Shown here: positions 25,390 to 33,963 of the stretch, in pieces
Numbering within the stretch: the first letter of the stretch is position 1
Layout of the letters: each line of letters starts with the position of its first letter
NCBI GenBank assembly: GCA_024400565.1
Contig: JAKSMQ010000010.1
Coordinates: forward strand, 1-49,298
Direction: 5' to 3'
DNA length: 49,298 bases
DNA from: Bacteroidales bacterium
Lineage (GTDB): Bacteria; Bacteroidota; Bacteroidia; Bacteroidales; P3
Made by a program: the position numbers and the translations under genes
The notes under the pieces: generated by a model
What the model was told of the DNA's origin: nothing
Database searches by the model: none
What the model saw: only the letters and a program-made list of their open reading frames with translations

Positions 25390-27690
25390 ATGAAACAACG
25401 CCTACTCCTTTTACTTGCTGTTTTGATGCTTGCGTCGCCGATGGCCGTCGCACAAAGTTCTCACGAATCGGAGGGTGATGCCTCTTTTGCGGCCGGACTC
25501 TATAAGCAGGCACTTGATTACTACAAGAAAGCGGCCCGTAGCCACCGCTCGCCTGATCTGATTTACAAGATGGCCGAGGCCAGCCGTATGGCCAACAATT
25601 ACACCAAGGCAATCGACTACTACAAGGAAATTGCTACCAGTATCAATCGTGTTGATTATCCGGATTGTTTCTACTATCTGGGCATGATGTACAAATGTAA
25701 CGGTCAGGTTGATTCGGCTGCCCATTGGATTAACCGTTATCTCTCTTCGTTGCCAGACAATAAGGCCCTGATGGATCGTGCACGCCAGGAGAGCCGCGCC
25801 TGTGAGTGGATTCTCGACAAAGAGGGTAACCATCAGAAGGACATCGTGTATGGCGTCATCCATGAAAGCAAGAATATCAATACGGCCAACAGCGAGTCGG
25901 GAGCCGTACTGGTAGGAGATTCCCTCCTGCTTTTCTCCAGCATCCAGGAGTTCTCTTCCGTAACGGGAAAGAATGCCATCGATTTTGATCTGGTATTGAT
26001 GCAGGTGTACGAATCGCCTGTTACCATCAACGGAAAGGCTGCCCCCTCGGTTCTCAACAACTGGGGTATCAATCACAAGGAGTCTCATTCGGGAAATGTG
26101 GCCGTAGACTCACGCAATTCGACTATCTATTTCACCCGCAGCATAGTAGGCAAAGGAAAGAATAATCAATACAATACTATTACTTCTTCGATATATTGCA
26201 TTCGCCAGAAGAAGGGCAAGTGGCAGAAGGCACAGAAACTGGGCGGGGATATTAACATGGATGGTTATACCTCCACTCAACCCGCGGTAGCCTATCTCGA
26301 AGATGGTAGTACTATTCTCTATTTCTCTTCCAATCGTCCACAAGGACAGGGTGGTTTTGATATCTGGTATTCGGTTATCTCTCCCGATGGAACCCCTTCG
26401 AAGGTCGTGAACGCCGGTCCTATTGTAAATACCCCTGGAGATGAGATTACTCCGTTCTATTGCAATGAGTGCCAGCGACTTTATTTCTCCTCCGATTGGC
26501 ATTTCGGTTATGGCGGACAGGATGTGTTCTATTCGTTAGGAAGTCGCGACCAGTGGCAGGAACCTGTCAATCTCGGCCCTTCGCTCAACTCACCCGCCAA
26601 CGATATCTATTTTACAGTAAACGAGGGTAGTCCCAACAAAGGCTATTTTACATCCAACCGCAGAGGTTCCTACTTCATTAGCGACAATACCTGTTGTAAT
26701 GATATCTACCGCTGGAATTCAAAACCTGCACCCGTAAAGAAGGAAGAACCCGTCAAGGAACATGTGGTTACGATGAAGGGTGCTGTCCATAGTCTGCTCC
26801 CCATCTCGTTGTATTTCCATAACGACACCCCCGATCCTAAGTCGGAGTTGTTTACTACCAAGCAGACCTATTTCCAGACTTACAACCGATATATGTTTAT
26901 GCGCCAGCAGTATAAGAACGCTTTCTCGTCGATGAAAGATACTGTTGCCCGTGACTCTATCCTGAACGAGGTTGACTATTTCTTTGACCATGATGTCCAC
27001 GACAATTGTGTTGCTTTTGAGAAATTTATCAATCTGCTGATAGATGACCTTAAAGCCGGTAAGCGTGTCAATATCACGGTAGAAGGATATGCAAGTCCGG
27101 TTCACAACAGCAAGTACAATCAGAAAATATCCCAACGTAGAGTGGGCTCTATTGTCAACCAGCTTATGGAGTATGACCACGGCCGACTGAAACCCTATCT
27201 CGGTTCGAAGGGAGAAGGTTCTTTGAGAATCAGCGAGGTTGCTTATGGTAGTAGCCGTGCTAAAGAGGGCGTATCTGCCGATGGTAGAAATACCGCCCAG
27301 TCGGTATATAGCGTAGATGCTTCTCGCGAGCGTAGAATTGAGATTTTGGATTATACCTATCTGGAAGACGACAGTACTAAGATCTCCTGTCTCAACATAC
27401 CGGTTAGAGCTTCCAATATAGGTACTTTCGACCGAGAGAAAGTAGATATTCAGGTAAGAATTCCTCACACATCTCTCAACGAGGCAACTCTCGATTTTAT
27501 TAGCGTCGGTTCTCCCGATGCCCAGGTTATCAGTTATTCCAAACTCACCCCCCGTCGCGATCTTGTGGTCTATCTGCGACTCGATTTCAGAAAGAGTGAT
27601 CCTACTCCTCAGTCATTCCTCCCTCTCACTATCAGAGTGAAAGGCGAGCAGGTAACCCAGACCATGTTCTTAGAATACTCCGTAAAATAA
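25390..27690 (+). CDS. PorE-like protein: TPR, beta-propeller and OmpA-like domains
   Basis: A 766-residue periplasmic or outer-membrane protein with a signal peptide (to about residue 21). TPR-like helices follow at about 22-130 (AGLYKQALDYYKKAARSH, YTKAIDYYKEIA). A PD40/WD40-like beta-propeller lies at about 150-450, with repeated YFSSNRPQGQGGFDIWYS, YFSSDWHFGYGGQDVFYS and YFTSNRRGSYFISDNTCCNDIYRW. A C-terminal OmpA-like domain (about 510-650) contains VNITVEGYASPVHNSKYNQKISQRRV. This is the architecture of T9SS PorE, which anchors the machinery to peptidoglycan. It lacks a lipobox, however. It pairs with the upstream porP, 31 bases away. Confidence 0.88.
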   Translation: MKQRLLLLLAVLMLASPMAVAQSSHESEGDASFAAGLYKQALDYYKKAARSHRSPDLIYKMAEASRMANNYTKAIDYYKEIATSINRVDYPDCFYYLGMMYKCNGQVDSAAHWINRYLSSLPDNKALMDRARQESRACEWILDKEGNHQKDIVYGVIHESKNINTANSESGAVLVGDSLLLFSSIQEFSSVTGKNAIDFDLVLMQVYESPVTINGKAAPSVLNNWGINHKESHSGNVAVDSRNSTIYFTRSIVGKGKNNQYNTITSSIYCIRQKKGKWQKAQKLGGDINMDGYTSTQPAVAYLEDGSTILYFSSNRPQGQGGFDIWYSVISPDGTPSKVVNAGPIVNTPGDEITPFYCNECQRLYFSSDWHFGYGGQDVFYSLGSRDQWQEPVNLGPSLNSPANDIYFTVNEGSPNKGYFTSNRRGSYFISDNTCCNDIYRWNSKPAPVKKEEPVKEHVVTMKGAVHSLLPISLYFHNDTPDPKSELFTTKQTYFQTYNRYMFMRQQYKNAFSSMKDTVARDSILNEVDYFFDHDVHDNCVAFEKFINLLIDDLKAGKRVNITVEGYASPVHNSKYNQKISQRRVGSIVNQLMEYDHGRLKPYLGSKGEGSLRISEVAYGSSRAKEGVSADGRNTAQSVYSVDASRERRIEILDYTYLEDDSTKISCLNIPVRASNIGTFDREKVDIQVRIPHTSLNEATLDFISVGSPDAQVISYSKLTPRRDLVVYLRLDFRKSDPTPQSFLPLTIRVKGEQVTQTMFLEYSVK

Positions 27691-27700
27691 ATACCCAATT

Positions 27701-28339
27701 ATGAAAATCCTTTGTATAGCCAAAAACTATCCCGACCATGTCAACGAGATGAAGAAAGCCAGCTCGGCTATCGTTGACCATAATCAAGCCCCTGATCCTG
27801 TATTCTTCCTTAAGCCTGATAGCGCATTGTTACAGAAGAATATGCCTTTCTTCTATCCCGATTTCTCCAACGACGTGAACTATGAGTTGGAGGTGGTCGT
27901 TAGAATTGAGCGTCTTGGCAAGGGTATTGAAGAGAAGTTTGCCCATAAATATTATAATTCTGTAGCATTGGGTATTGACTTTACCGCCCGCGATATCCAG
28001 AAGAAAGCCAAAGAGGCTGGCCGTCCCTGGACTATAAGCAAGGGCTTTGACGGTAGTGCTGTCCTGAGTGATTTCGTAACACTCGAAGAATTAGGGAAAC
28101 CAATTGATAATCTAGATTTCTCTCTTACCCATAACGGAGAACAGGTGCAGATAGGCAACACCTCGCAGATGATTCATAGTGTGGATAGAATGATTTCCTA
28201 TGTGTCTCAGTTTATGACCCTCCGCACAGGGGACCTTATCTATACCGGTACTCCCTCAGGAGTTGGGCCTGTGAAGATTGGCGACATACTTGAAGGTACT
28301 ATCGAAGGTCGCAAGATGCTTGAATGCCGTATCAAATAG
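27701..28339 (+). CDS. Fumarylacetoacetate hydrolase family protein (acylpyruvase-like)
   Basis: A 212-residue single-domain FAH-fold enzyme. Seen are MKILCIAKNYPDHVNEM, FFLKPDSALL, the metal-ligand segment NYELEVVVRI, the DFTARDIQKKAKEAGRPWTISKGFD stretch and the C-terminal GDLIYTGTPSGVGPVKIGD. Short FAH proteins of this kind act on acylpyruvates or decarboxylate oxaloacetate; the substrate here is unknown. It follows the porE-like gene by 10 bases and closes the transcription unit before a bidirectional terminator. The link to T9SS genes is probably only cotranscription. Confidence 0.92.
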   Translation: MKILCIAKNYPDHVNEMKKASSAIVDHNQAPDPVFFLKPDSALLQKNMPFFYPDFSNDVNYELEVVVRIERLGKGIEEKFAHKYYNSVALGIDFTARDIQKKAKEAGRPWTISKGFDGSAVLSDFVTLEELGKPIDNLDFSLTHNGEQVQIGNTSQMIHSVDRMISYVSQFMTLRTGDLIYTGTPSGVGPVKIGDILEGTIEGRKMLECRIK

Positions 28340-28442
28340 AATTACTATATTCAGGACGCCCCAGCTACCTGATTTTCTGATGGCGCCCACTATTTTCTGT
28401 TTGAAAGATTGTTCAAGTAGAATAATATGAATATCGATTAAT

Positions 28443-28478
28443 AACGAAGCCGGATACTTTGTACCCGGCTTCGTTTAT
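28443..28478. terminator. Bidirectional terminator between the FAH gene and nadD
   Basis: aacgaagccgg (28443-28453) pairs perfectly with ccggcttcgtt (28465-28475), with inner tac/gta pairing. It serves the plus-strand tsaD-FAH unit and the minus-strand nadD. Confidence 0.85.
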
Positions 28479-28487
28479 TCTCAGATA

Positions 28488-29072
28488 TTAGTTTGTTTTC
28501 TCGTAGAAATGTCTATCGGTCAGATATTGCCATACTGGTGGCGTTAGTAGGTATTGTACGCTATGTCCTTGGGCAATTTCAGCTCTAATATAACTGGATG
28601 AAATCTCCATAAGAGGGAACCCTTCCATTAGGGTTACACTAGGATGTTTCAGGGTAGGACTATCCAAATGGTCTGGGCGAGGGTATACATAGATATGATA
28701 GTGCTCAAGAATATAGTCTGCATTACGCCATTTGTGGAAGTTGTCCATATTGTCAGAGCCCATAATAAGAGAAAACTCTATATCGGGATATTGCTCTTGC
28801 AGTTTGGCTAGCGTAACTACTGTGTAAGAGGGGGTAGGAAGATGCATCTCTACGTCGCAAGCACGAAGTCCTTCGTTATCCTCAACTGCCAATTGTACCA
28901 TATGTAGTCTCTGCTGGTCGTCTAGTAAAGAATCCTTTTCTTTGAATGGATTCTGGGGAGAAACAACGAACCAAACCTCATCGAGGCTGGTTCGCTCAAG
29001 CATTGCATTTGCAATAATAAGATGACCTACGTGGATTGGGTTGAATGATCCGAAATAGAGTCCAACACGCAT
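28488..29072 (-). CDS. nadD: Nicotinate-nucleotide adenylyltransferase
   Basis: Transfers AMP from ATP to nicotinate mononucleotide in NAD synthesis. The 194 residues start MRVGLYFGSFNPIHVGHLII, containing the nucleotidyltransferase GSFNPIHVGH signature. FSLIMGSDNMDNFHKWRNAD follows, then the C-terminal ISSSYIRAEI motif that binds phosphate. It is the last of a minus-strand trio: T9SS cargo protein, unknown secreted protein, nadD. The preceding gene ends 10 bases upstream. No oddity is seen. Confidence 0.95.
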   Translation of the reverse strand: MRVGLYFGSFNPIHVGHLIIANAMLERTSLDEVWFVVSPQNPFKEKDSLLDDQQRLHMVQLAVEDNEGLRACDVEMHLPTPSYTVVTLAKLQEQYPDIEFSLIMGSDNMDNFHKWRNADYILEHYHIYVYPRPDHLDSPTLKHPSVTLMEGFPLMEISSSYIRAEIAQGHSVQYLLTPPVWQYLTDRHFYEKTN

Positions 29073-29082
29073 GACGGGAGGC

Positions 29083-29679
29083 CTAGTAATATTTGTATTT
29101 GGTAATGATACCTATATGACGTAACTTGTTTCCTTTGAAGGTATAGATCTGCCCGACTTCTCCTGCTCCGGAAATAACCTTCAGCACCTGGATGTCTGCG
29201 GTATAGCTTCGGGGATACTTGCGAAAGAGAATTCCGAATACCTGCTCCTTGGTCATACCTACTTTGATACCATTGGCGAGTTTGACCTCGGGGTCAGATA
29301 TCTTGCCACCAAGCATCTCAACACGACCAGTCCAAATGGAACGATACATATCAAGATAGCTGTCATCAAGGCGCTTAAGGGTATTGACAGAGACCTCCAT
29401 TGAGTCGTAGAACTTCTTGTATCCAATCTCGCGATACCATTGAATCTGGGTCGAGGTGATATAACTTTCAATGTTCTCCCATTTGCCGATTGGATAGATT
29501 ACATACTCGGAAAGGGAGTAAACGGTCATAGTGTCGGTGAAGATTTTGATATCCTTTATCATATACTCTGGACGACTGTAGGTCATCATGCGCATGGCCT
29601 TTGCACGAGAGCTAACCTCTTGAGCCATACCGAGTGAGGTGATGCAAAGGAGGAGGAGTATGAGTGAAATCTTCTTCAT
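29083..29679 (-). CDS. Secreted protein of unknown function
   Basis: A 198-residue protein with a clear signal peptide (MKKISLILLLLCITSLGMAQ). I do not recognise a family. The middle region (residues 60-110) is rich in Tyr, Ser and charged residues. A late motif, GIKVGMTKEQVFGILFRKYP at about 140-159, resembles the conserved turn of BamE/SmpA-like folds (G-M-T-x-x-x-V), followed by beta-strand-like residues to the end. That resemblance is weak and may be coincidence. It lies between a T9SS cargo gene (59 bases upstream) and nadD (10 bases downstream), so it is probably cotranscribed with both. Confidence 0.82.
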   Translation of the reverse strand: MKKISLILLLLCITSLGMAQEVSSRAKAMRMMTYSRPEYMIKDIKIFTDTMTVYSLSEYVIYPIGKWENIESYITSTQIQWYREIGYKKFYDSMEVSVNTLKRLDDSYLDMYRSIWTGRVEMLGGKISDPEVKLANGIKVGMTKEQVFGILFRKYPRSYTADIQVLKVISGAGEVGQIYTFKGNKLRHIGIITKYKYY

Positions 29680-29738
29680 TGTTGTGTTTTCTTTTTTATT
29701 AGATAACGTAGTGTTGGGTTAATTATTGCGTATGTTGA

Positions 29739-31583
29739 TTATTTTAGAACAGAAATGCGCTGGAAGGATTGACCTTTAGCGGTAGATATGGCCACAATAT
29801 ATAATCCGGAACGAAGGTTTTCGACCAAAATGGTCTGTTCGTTGCGGTTGTTACACTTGGTCTGTTTGATCAATTTACCCTGCATATCGAAGAGTTGAAC
29901 TGCGTTGATAGGCGATTGTGAGGTGATAGTAAATCTGTCTGTTGCAGGGTTGGGATAGAGACTAATCTGAGTTTCCTGGTCAGCGTTCTGGATACCTACA
30001 TAGGTGGCTTCGAAATGTTCGGAAAGGTCAGCATTAAATACCTGTCGTCTGGTGATATCGGGGTCATCGTTAGAGATGAATGCTACAATTTTACAACGCC
30101 AGGCTGCACAGGTGGGAGGAATCGTTCCGTTGATGGTAACCTGGTAGGTAGAGTCGCTAAGAGGCGACAATGGTTCGTCGTAGAGAATGGCTCTAACGAC
30201 ATTGTCGGTACGGGAGTTTGAACTATAGCTTCCGTATCCGTCTGCCCATACGCTATCTTCTACCAGAAGGACAGTCAGTCTGGGATTCTTAGTGTTAAGG
30301 TTGATAGCAGAAGCTCCGTTGATGGTTGCTTGGATGTAGCGTGCTGAAGGATTGAACGAGCATTCGCTGATAGTGATTCCAACGGGTGCAGGGATGGCTG
30401 ACATTCTATCGGCTACAGATGCCAGAACGCCTGCGGCATACAGGTTATAGAATGGGTTGCTTCCGCGTCTTTGGAATATGGGGGCTCTATCAAAGGCAAC
30501 AGCTGGCAGCTGAGGACTTTCAAACGTATTGTAGAGTTGCGTAGCTGCCGCATTTGAAAACTGGTCGCTGGGGTGATAAGCAATCCAGATCAGATTATCG
30601 TTTGAAGAAAGGATATTTCTCAGTTTGGAATCCAGATGTCCCGAAATTGTGTTGTTTGCATCGGCAAACTGCTCTATCAGCGTGTGGCGCTCCCATGCTG
30701 TCGGTACGGCAGGCATTACGGGAAGAATAATGGAGAGAGTGTTGTTGTCTACAAAATCCTGGCTTGAGCTTGAAAGAGAAGCAATGGTAACCTCTATCTC
30801 GTGATAGCCTTCGTCGAGAACTATGGATGTCGTATCCTCGAAGTTGAAATATTCTCCGTTTACGACATTGATTCCGCTTACAGTCATGCCAGGGTAGGGG
30901 GTACCATCAATTGTGTAGGAGAATGAGAATCCTGTGAGTGGCAATTGGCTGCGATTGGTAACACGACCTCCAATATGGAATACCGAGTCTGGCTGAACGA
31001 ATGTGGGTACATTAATCTGTGTCAGTTCCAGTTCCTCGCCATTCAGGTTGCAGATACGAACATTGTCGACAAGCAGAAGATTCATATCGTCGGAGTTCTG
31101 TACAATGGCAATCCATACTGTATCTCCAACGTAGTCGTCCAAACTGGCATAATAAGTGTGGAAGGTTGTGTCGCAATGGTATTGCTGGAGTAATGGGGTG
31201 TCTTCAAAAAGAGTTCGCAAAGAGTCTCCTCGAGTGGAGATTCTGACTTCAAATCCATCAGGATAAGATCTTTCCAGACAACGTGCTTCCATCGCAAAGG
31301 AGAGACCTGTGCTGTTGATGAGGACGGGTTGGAGAATCAGCCATCGGTCAGCTGGATTGGCAACAAGAAACCAAGAGGTGCTGGCTGCAGAAGGAGCAGG
31401 ACATCCGTATTGAGTGTTAGTAGTCCAAGCGTCTCTGTAGACACTATGATGGGCTGTGTTCTCGTCGTTGAACATCTTCCATTCGGAAGGAATTCCATCG
31501 TTGAATGTTTCGAAAAGCAATACTTGAGCGTTGCAGGCGAATCCTGCTAACAACAAAGTAATCAAGACTAAAAACTGCTTCAT
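29739..31583 (-). CDS. T9SS cargo protein: cleaved-adhesin-like and Omp28-related domains, type A sorting signal
   Basis: The 614-residue protein starts with a signal peptide (MKQFLVLITLLLAGFACNAQ). A cleaved-adhesin/jelly-roll domain follows (about 20-185; LLFETFNDGIPSEWKMFND, WFLVANPADRWLILQPVL, IAIVQNSDDMNLLLVDNVRI). Next come an Ig-like region and an Omp28-related thioredoxin-like region (LIEQFADANNTISGHLDSKL, about 305-430). The type A C-terminal sorting domain is at about 540-614 (SLYPNPATDRFTI, LFDMQGKLIKQ, LRSGLYIVAI). It should be exported by the T9SS and attached to the surface. The frame opens at 31616, but the -7 box at 31614-31621 overlaps that codon, so 31583 is the start. Confidence 0.9.
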   Translation of the reverse strand: MKQFLVLITLLLAGFACNAQVLLFETFNDGIPSEWKMFNDENTAHHSVYRDAWTTNTQYGCPAPSAASTSWFLVANPADRWLILQPVLINSTGLSFAMEARCLERSYPDGFEVRISTRGDSLRTLFEDTPLLQQYHCDTTFHTYYASLDDYVGDTVWIAIVQNSDDMNLLLVDNVRICNLNGEELELTQINVPTFVQPDSVFHIGGRVTNRSQLPLTGFSFSYTIDGTPYPGMTVSGINVVNGEYFNFEDTTSIVLDEGYHEIEVTIASLSSSSQDFVDNNTLSIILPVMPAVPTAWERHTLIEQFADANNTISGHLDSKLRNILSSNDNLIWIAYHPSDQFSNAAATQLYNTFESPQLPAVAFDRAPIFQRRGSNPFYNLYAAGVLASVADRMSAIPAPVGITISECSFNPSARYIQATINGASAINLNTKNPRLTVLLVEDSVWADGYGSYSSNSRTDNVVRAILYDEPLSPLSDSTYQVTINGTIPPTCAAWRCKIVAFISNDDPDITRRQVFNADLSEHFEATYVGIQNADQETQISLYPNPATDRFTITSQSPINAVQLFDMQGKLIKQTKCNNRNEQTILVENLRSGLYIVAISTAKGQSFQRISVLK

Positions 31584-31613
31584 GATACGAGGAATATAAG
31601 ATTTTGTAGAGTG

Positions 31614-31621
31614 CAAAGATA
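31614..31621 (-). promoter_or_regulatory. -7 box of the T9SS cargo-nadD operon
   Basis: Complement of caaagata reads TATCTTTG. Transcription would start near 31608, about 25 bases before the ATG at 31583. Confidence 0.6.
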
Positions 31622-31664
31622 TGATTTCTTTTTGAATTAGAAAAGTTCTTCTTTCAAAGGATGA

Positions 31665-32186
31665 TCAGTCTTCTAGTGCCTTGATACCTTTCTTGGCAAG
31701 GGCAAAGAGACTGGGATCAACATGACAGTAGCCCTGTGGATTCTTGTCGAGATAGTCCTGATGTGCCTCATGGGCAGGATAATAGTTTCTCAAGGGTAGG
31801 ACTTCAATAGCTATAGGCTTGTTGTACTTCTGCTGGAGTATGGCAATTGCCTCGCGGATTATCGGCTCGTCCTCCTGCTCGACATAATAGATACCGGTTC
31901 TATACTGGTCTCCCTCGTCTTCTCCCTGTTTGTTAACGGATGTTGGGTCAATTGTCTTGAAATATAGACGGAGAATTGTATTCAGACTTACCTTGTCGAC
32001 GTCATATACGACCTCGACTGTCTCTGCGAAACCTGTAGTATGTTGGCATACCTGCTCATAGGTCGGGTTCTCTACATCTCCGTTGGCAAATCCCACCTTT
32101 GTTTCCTCTATTCCGGGTATCTGTTTCAAGAAATGCTGGGTTCCCCAATAGCATCCGCCTGCTAAATATATTCTTTTTCTATTCAT
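31665..32186 (-). CDS. msrA: Peptide methionine sulfoxide reductase MsrA
   Basis: Reduces methionine-S-sulfoxide in proteins and free Met, using a catalytic cysteine. The 173 residues contain the MsrA signature GCYWGTQHF with catalytic Cys12 (Tyr in place of the more usual Phe), VGFANGDVENPTYEQVCQHTTGFAETVEVVYD, and the active-site segment DPTSVNKQGEDEGDQYRTGIYY. There is no MsrB domain and no signal peptide, so it is a stand-alone cytoplasmic enzyme. It lies downstream of gldJ on the same strand, with a terminator between them. Confidence 0.95.
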   Translation of the reverse strand: MNRKRIYLAGGCYWGTQHFLKQIPGIEETKVGFANGDVENPTYEQVCQHTTGFAETVEVVYDVDKVSLNTILRLYFKTIDPTSVNKQGEDEGDQYRTGIYYVEQEDEPIIREAIAILQQKYNKPIAIEVLPLRNYYPAHEAHQDYLDKNPQGYCHVDPSLFALAKKGIKALED

Positions 32187-32222
32187 AATATAAGCCAGTA
32201 ATCAGTTGACAAATAAGAGAAC

Positions 32223-32254
32223 AAAGCCCCTCTTGGGAAAGGAGGGGCTTTAGA
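32223..32254 (-). terminator. Terminator of gldJ
   Basis: aaagcccctc (32223-32232) pairs with gaggggcttt (32242-32251). On the minus strand it follows the gldJ stop and ends in t-rich sequence, separating gldJ from msrA. Confidence 0.78.
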
Positions 32255-32271
32255 TATGAATTAGCTAAAGA

Positions 32272-33834
32272 TTAGCGTTCGGTACGGGGTCCAAGACGAT
32301 CCATAGCGCAACGGAAACCAATCCAGCTGGTGGAGCGATCCTGGTCGTAGAAGCGGCGGGTACCGGCCTGCATCCAGTATGCACGGTCGTTCCAGCTACC
32401 ACCCTTAACTACGCGTACTTTGTTGCCCATAAGAGAGGAGATAGGATCCTGAGCAGTACCCTTAGCAACACGGCGGTACATCATATTGGTAACGCTGTCG
32501 GGGTTGTTCATTACGTTCTCTTCATCTTCGTAGCCAGAGCCGTCTTCGTCCTCGTCGGGATCAGATACCCACATCTCAATACGCTGCTTGCCATCATAGT
32601 CGTAGATGTTGGAAGCATAGTCACCATCGAGGTAGTTGATGTTGTCAGCCTGACGGTAGTTGCGACGGTTGAGGTCGTCGTCAACATTGCGGTAGATGAT
32701 GCCACCGGTAGTATCGTTGATAGCAATTTCTTCGTCGATATAGGTAGCCTGTTTGTAAACGTTACCACGGAAGGGGTCCATATCTTCGCCACCAATGGGG
32801 TTAGCGTCTTTACGGTAAACGTCCTTGGTCCATTCACTAACATTGCCTGCCATGTGGTAGAGACCGTAGTCGTTGGGGAAGTACCACTTAACGGGAGCGG
32901 TGTAATCCCAACCGTCGTTGAGGTTACCAGCTACGCCCATAGCGTCGCCACGGCTACGCTTGAAGTTAGCGAGGAACTGGCCATAATATTTCTTGTTTGC
33001 ACTACGTACGCTGGTACCAGCCCAAGGATAGGTCTTGTGCTCGATAATACGCTCATCGTAGGTGTTTCCGATAAGGCCGAGAGCTGCGAATTCCCATTCA
33101 GCTTCGGTGGGAAGACGGTAGCTGGGGATGAGGATACCATCGGTACGACGTACCTGACGGGGTTCGCCACCGGCAGCAGGGTCATAGTTGGTAAGCTCTT
33201 TGCCTGCTTCGCCACGGAACTGACCGGCAAGATAAACATCGGTACGGAAAGCGGTCTCGCCACGGAGTTCGGTCTGGTCAAGAACGATGATGCCACGATC
33301 AACAAGAATCTTCTCGTTTACGCGGTCGGTACGCCAAATACAGTATTCGTTTGCCTGCTCCCAAGTAACGCCTACAACGGGATACTGGTCGTAGATGGGG
33401 CTCTGGAAATAGAAATCAACAAAGCCTTCGCGCCAAGCCAGCTTATCACGCCAAGCGTTGGTGTCGGGGTAGCAAGCACGTACGCGTTCGGGATATTCCT
33501 CGCCATAAGCACGGGTCATCCAGTATACATACTCACGATAAGCTACGTTGGAAACCTCGCATTCGTCCATGTAGAACGAAGAAACGGTAACGGTATGAGC
33601 TACGTTGTTCCACTGGTAGCGAGCGTCGTCGCTTACGCGACCCATAGTGAAAGAACCACCCTCGATGAATACGAGGCCGGGAGCTGTCATCTGCTCGTCA
33701 ATGGGGGAAACTTCAAATCCACCCCACTCAGAGTCGTTGTAGTTCCAACCTGTGGTGGCTGACTTCTGTTTGCTGCACGATGCAAGAATCATTGCAGAAA
33801 CCATCAAGAAGCATGCGATTTTTAGGATTCTCAT
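32272..33834 (-). CDS. gldJ: Gliding motility / T9SS lipoprotein GldJ
   Basis: A 520-residue outer-membrane lipoprotein of the formylglycine-generating-enzyme (SUMF1) fold. The lipobox LASC sets the lipidated Cys near residue 20. Features matching GldJ, not GldK, are the opening ATTGWNYNDSEWGGFE, then APGLVFIEGGSFTMGRVSDD, RYQWNNVAHTVTVSSFYMDE, YPVVGVTWEQANEYCIWRTD, SYRLPTEAEWEFAALGLIG and GGSWNDRAYWMQAGTRRFY. Two Asp/Glu-rich inserts lie at about 340-450. GldJ stabilises GldK and is needed for gliding and secretion in flavobacteria. Here it is encoded just after a porP gene, 129 bases downstream on the same strand; no porKLMN cluster is in the window. Confidence 0.92.
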   Translation of the reverse strand: MRILKIACFLMVSAMILASCSKQKSATTGWNYNDSEWGGFEVSPIDEQMTAPGLVFIEGGSFTMGRVSDDARYQWNNVAHTVTVSSFYMDECEVSNVAYREYVYWMTRAYGEEYPERVRACYPDTNAWRDKLAWREGFVDFYFQSPIYDQYPVVGVTWEQANEYCIWRTDRVNEKILVDRGIIVLDQTELRGETAFRTDVYLAGQFRGEAGKELTNYDPAAGGEPRQVRRTDGILIPSYRLPTEAEWEFAALGLIGNTYDERIIEHKTYPWAGTSVRSANKKYYGQFLANFKRSRGDAMGVAGNLNDGWDYTAPVKWYFPNDYGLYHMAGNVSEWTKDVYRKDANPIGGEDMDPFRGNVYKQATYIDEEIAINDTTGGIIYRNVDDDLNRRNYRQADNINYLDGDYASNIYDYDGKQRIEMWVSDPDEDEDGSGYEDEENVMNNPDSVTNMMYRRVAKGTAQDPISSLMGNKVRVVKGGSWNDRAYWMQAGTRRFYDQDRSTSWIGFRCAMDRLGPRTER

Positions 33835-33963
33835 AATTTATAGTGTTATTTTTTATTCTTATAATATATAGGACATCAGAAGATGTGATCGTTCAAGTTG
33901 AGATGCGTGTTTCTAATAATAACGTAAAAGAACAGATAAAAGTTTCGTTACGCCCGATTATTA

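Noticed and set aside
32272-33834. Calling this gene gldK/porK instead of gldJ
   Set aside because: The opening after the lipobox and the WNNVAHTVTV and WRTDRVNE segments match what I know of GldJ better than GldK, and the Asp-rich insertions also fit GldJ.
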